A stretch of DNA of 64,000 bases from Planctomycetaceae bacterium. GTDB lineage: Bacteria > Planctomycetota > Phycisphaerae > Phycisphaerales > UBA1924. The notes under the pieces were generated by a model. It saw only the letters and a program-made list of their open reading frames with translations. It made no database searches and was not told the origin of the DNA. This document shows, one piece after another, positions 63,001 through 64,000 of the stretch. Location: the NCBI GenBank assembly GCA_027487735.1, contig JAIYDA010000066.1, forward strand, positions 16,204 to 80,203, read 5' to 3'. The position numbers and the translations under genes were made by a program. The first letter of the stretch is position 1. Every line of letters begins with the position of its first letter.

Positions 63001-63111
63001 TGCTCACCCGGCAACACCTGCTCCGACATCGACTTCAACAACGACGGCCTCTTTCCCGACGACACCGACCTCATCGCCTTCCTCACCGTCCTCGCGGGCG
63101 GGGCGTGCTAA
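60031..63111 (+). CDS. Secreted delta-60/kelch-like propeller protein with EF-hand-like C-terminal module
   Basis: A 1,026-residue exported protein. A long signal peptide (residues 1-46, ending AQAQ) precedes about a dozen repeats of about 47 residues with the pattern VARWDGTSWxALGxG...VxALAVLNxELYAAGxFTxAGG, which predict beta-propellers. An Ig-like domain (ARQPQDVFSCVGNTVQFTS...YRWQIAS) and a second beta domain follow. The C terminus has paired EF-hand-like repeats (DFNADTLFPDDADL, DFNNDGLFPDDTDL) and ends in GGAC. AGAGG (60018-60022) is 8 nt before ATG 60031; GTG 60022 is an alternative. It is divergent from the LuxR gene. Confidence 0.87.
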   Translation: MFTLPVALAECASMLRANIVAGARASAVFAVCMVWIISLPHAAQAQSCTGSWLYHAPDQQRPGIDLFNNRTPDCVIGWDPDGQGPQQEWTIVGGLIDKAGNTPVANIAAFDGTQWRALGAGFNQRVRQLAVLNGELYAAGDFTASGATSVSRVARWDGTSWQALGTGPGGSVNTMHVWNNQIVVSQAMSGGNGNARVWNGAAWTTLGAFGGQIGAFATYNSQLVAASTSTTPAGRIAAWNGSAWVALGSGVNGAVESLAVLNNDLIAAGFFTTAGGSPVSNIARWNGTSWSALGSGINARVNALAVLGNEVFACGNFSNAGGVAVSNVAKWNGTSWTATSSGLVNEGSPVDMAVVRGRINVVGNFTHAASTIPMSGIAIWNATENRWQAVSSSFDANVNGFLEFQGSMYAFGSFTRAGGDAAGSVAKWDGLAWRPVGTNALRFTHALVEYNGQLVAAGSNPNQDGTFNQRVMRFDGTTWLPLTDEASSTFVGPANDLIVYNGDLYASGQFSVAGGVPANCIARWDGLAWNPLQQGLTGIFGSQSSVFASALAVFQNELYVGGAFVNAGSVTNVNHIARWNGSTWNRAGTLNGYNPFAFVGSLQEFQGQLYATGNALFGSNQEIGRWNGLTWTGISPGLGFGGGRSMCVHNGRLYVGGAFTSAGGSTSIGIARYTGTAWQTVGTQGLGFNPGNRDTVTALASYKGEVLIGGIFPAIDAGTFTGGTGSGNFARFTETNIPWIARQPQDVFSCVGNTVQFTSAVATGYTNVTYRWQIASDLAGVVFRDLASNDAPGVSTVSGQTTPTVTITLVDSGSGFDWNHKLRLVASNACGQTTSDTADLSIVTPPTIVQSPADGLTCPQALTSGVRLSVVVGPPLVSYNLLWQIEDPAVPTGWRTLEEHMDVLPLVLANGETCGEYVYLPSQTLELTNLCPGVSGTRFRAIVNNFCGESPSQPAAIGVSTCDCIDFNADTLFPDDADLLDFLTVLSGGDCSPGNTCSDIDFNNDGLFPDDTDLIAFLTVLAGGAC

Positions 63112-63177
63112 GGCATTGTTCCATCGCGCGCCGGGGCGACATGAAGAGCCAGCCGAGGATGGGGGAGTTGGTGGGGT
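63010..63177 (+). repeat. Copy 2 of 168-bp 3' module block
   Basis: Second copy of the block at 58765-58932, about 98% identical, at the end of the kelch-like gene and leading straight into the right copy of the long direct repeat. Confidence 0.93.
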
Positions 63178-63429
63178 GAGGCTACGATTCGATCGTATAT
63201 GGGGTAAAGGGTGAGTTTCGCAGACGACATCATCGTCTTCTCAACCGCTCCTTTGCCGGGTGCTGACCTGAGGGCCTCATGGCCTCATACCAAGGAGGAA
63301 TGAGCAAAGTGGTTATTTGTGCGCAATCGACGTTTCGTTCCTACCTCCTGGTGCTGCTCGCGGCTCTGGCGGCAATCTTCGTCCCTGCTCACGCCGCGCG
63401 TGGGCAGTGCCCGGCCGGCTGGCTGCCGG
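63140..63429 (+). repeat. Right copy of long direct repeat
   Basis: Matches 56677-56992. Here the leader lacks the internal tandem and the hairpin arms are degenerate, but the secreted gene start continues into an intact reading frame. Confidence 0.9.
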
Positions 63430-64000
63430 GGCAGGGTTTGCCGGGAACGGATGGACTGGTCAACGCCCTGACCGTGCTGCCGGGCGGGGACGTGATCGCG
63501 GGCGGGAGCTTCAGCATCGCCGGGGGTGTGCCGGCGAGAAACATCGCCCGCTACAACCCATCCACCAACACCTGGTCGGCGCTGGGGTCGGGGGTGAGCA
63601 GCGAAGTCTTCGCCCTGGCCGTGCTGCCGGGCGGGGACATGATCGTGGGCGGGTTCTTCACCACCGCCGGGGGCGTGGCGGCGAATCGCATCGCCCGCTA
63701 CACCCCGTCCACCAACACCTGGTCGGCGCTGGGGTCGGGGACGGACAGCGACGGTGTCCGCGCCCTGGCCGTGCTGCCGGGCGGGGACGTGATCGTGGGT
63801 GGCTCATTCACCGCCGCCGGGGGCGTGGCGGCGAACCGCATCGCCCGCTACAACCCGACCACCAACACCTGGTCGGCGCTGGGGTCGGGGACGGACGGCG
63901 AGGTCCGCGCCCTGGCCGTGCTGCCGGGCGGCGACGTGATCGTGGGTGGCTCATTCACCGCCGCCGGGGGCGTGGCGGCGAACCGCATCGCCCGCTACAA
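63300..64000 (+). CDS. Secreted delta-60-repeat protein, 5' part
   Basis: At least 233 residues, running off the right edge. The signal peptide (CAQSTFRSYLLVLLAALAA...AHA) is followed by ARGQCPAGWLPG and then delta-60-type propeller repeats of 49-50 residues (LAVLPGGDVIVGGSFTAAGG, then VAANRIARYNPTTNTWSALG), three full and a fourth partial. The same arrangement occurs in large kelch-like surface proteins. AAGGAGG (63292-63298) precedes it: ATG 63300 is only 1 nt after, GTG 63309 is 10 nt after and ATG 63279 lies before it, so the exact start is uncertain. The truncated copy at 56871 derives from the same gene start. Confidence 0.82.
   Translation, partial: MSKVVICAQSTFRSYLLVLLAALAAIFVPAHAARGQCPAGWLPGQGLPGTDGLVNALTVLPGGDVIAGGSFSIAGGVPARNIARYNPSTNTWSALGSGVSSEVFALAVLPGGDMIVGGFFTTAGGVAANRIARYTPSTNTWSALGSGTDSDGVRALAVLPGGDVIVGGSFTAAGGVAANRIARYNPTTNTWSALGSGTDGEVRALAVLPGGDVIVGGSFTAAGGVAANRIARY
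63474..64000 (+). repeat. 147-150-bp coding tandem repeats (delta-60 units)
   Basis: Units beginning GTGCTGCCGG at 63474, 63621, 63771 and 63918, spaced 147, 150 and 147 bp. Units two to four are nearly identical at the DNA level, including silent positions, which indicates recent expansion or homogenisation. Confidence 0.9.

Overview
The window looks like a chromosomal segment of a GC-rich planctomycete, most likely of the Phycisphaerae. This rests on protein architecture, not a database search. One exported protein ends in a P-x-PG / hydrophobic / RRRR sorting tail of the PEP-CTERM type. A very large protein carries an N-terminal LExRxLL-type motif. Three secreted proteins end in paired EF-hand-like repeats of the DFNxDGxFPDD type, and there is a large tricorn-type protease. 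Two tRNA genes (Ile-GAT, Tyr-GTA) and several housekeeping genes (fabD, rplS, pgi, ychF, rtcB) indicate core chromosome, with no phage, plasmid or CRISPR signature.

Layout. 0-1.3 kb: start of an FAD-dependent oxidoreductase and fabD on the minus strand. 1.6-2.5 kb: PEP-CTERM-like secreted protein with a terminator. 2.6-9.6 kb: minus-strand genes, namely an RsuA-family pseudouridine synthase that lacks the catalytic Asp, a YihY/BrkB membrane protein, a small DUF5658-like membrane protein, and the cluster hpf - EIIA - HPr - fused aroD/aroE. 9.8 kb: tRNA-Ile. 10-16 kb: a trypsin-like protease divergent from an RtcB-family ligase, a hybrid histidine kinase and YchF. 16-23 kb (minus): sugar-phosphate transferase, PBP4-type DD-carboxypeptidase, aldehyde dehydrogenase and glucose-6-phosphate isomerase. 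23-28.2 kb: tRNA-Tyr, rplS and the tricorn-like protease. 28.3-38.9 kb: a secreted YQG-type protein, a degenerate Asp/Glu racemase homologue and a 2,627-residue surface protein. 39-45.3 kb: class I glutamine amidotransferase coupled to a DNA glycosylase, lipoprotein MsrB convergent with and overlapping an NAD(P)HX epimerase that is itself coupled to a TlpA-like thioredoxin, a 219-bp palindromic repeat, a small coiled-coil protein and a PagL-like outer-membrane protein. 45.4-57 kb: exported metallophosphoesterase, methyltransferase, CinA, lipoprotein HtrA-type protease, lipoprotein endonuclease/phosphatase-fold protein and a long PLP-dependent sulfur-amino-acid enzyme. 56.7-64 kb: an accessory module of secreted proteins (Fn3-like, kelch/delta-60-like) with a LuxR regulator.

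Two features stand out. First, the last 7 kb are built from duplicated blocks. About 300 bp, comprising the 3' end of the PLP gene, an intergenic leader and the signal-peptide start of a delta-60-repeat gene, occurs at both 56.68-56.99 kb and 63.14-63.43 kb. These copies flank about 6.4 kb of extra secreted-protein genes and leave a truncated gene at the left junction. A 168-bp block carrying the C-terminal EF-hand-like module and its downstream sequence is about 98% identical between the two intervening secreted genes. Second, at least eleven genes show a TAnnnT hexamer ending 5-9 nt (six of them exactly 8 nt) before the ATG, mostly without a Shine-Dalgarno sequence. This is the spacing expected of leaderless transcripts, while other genes in the window carry clear AGGAG-type sites.
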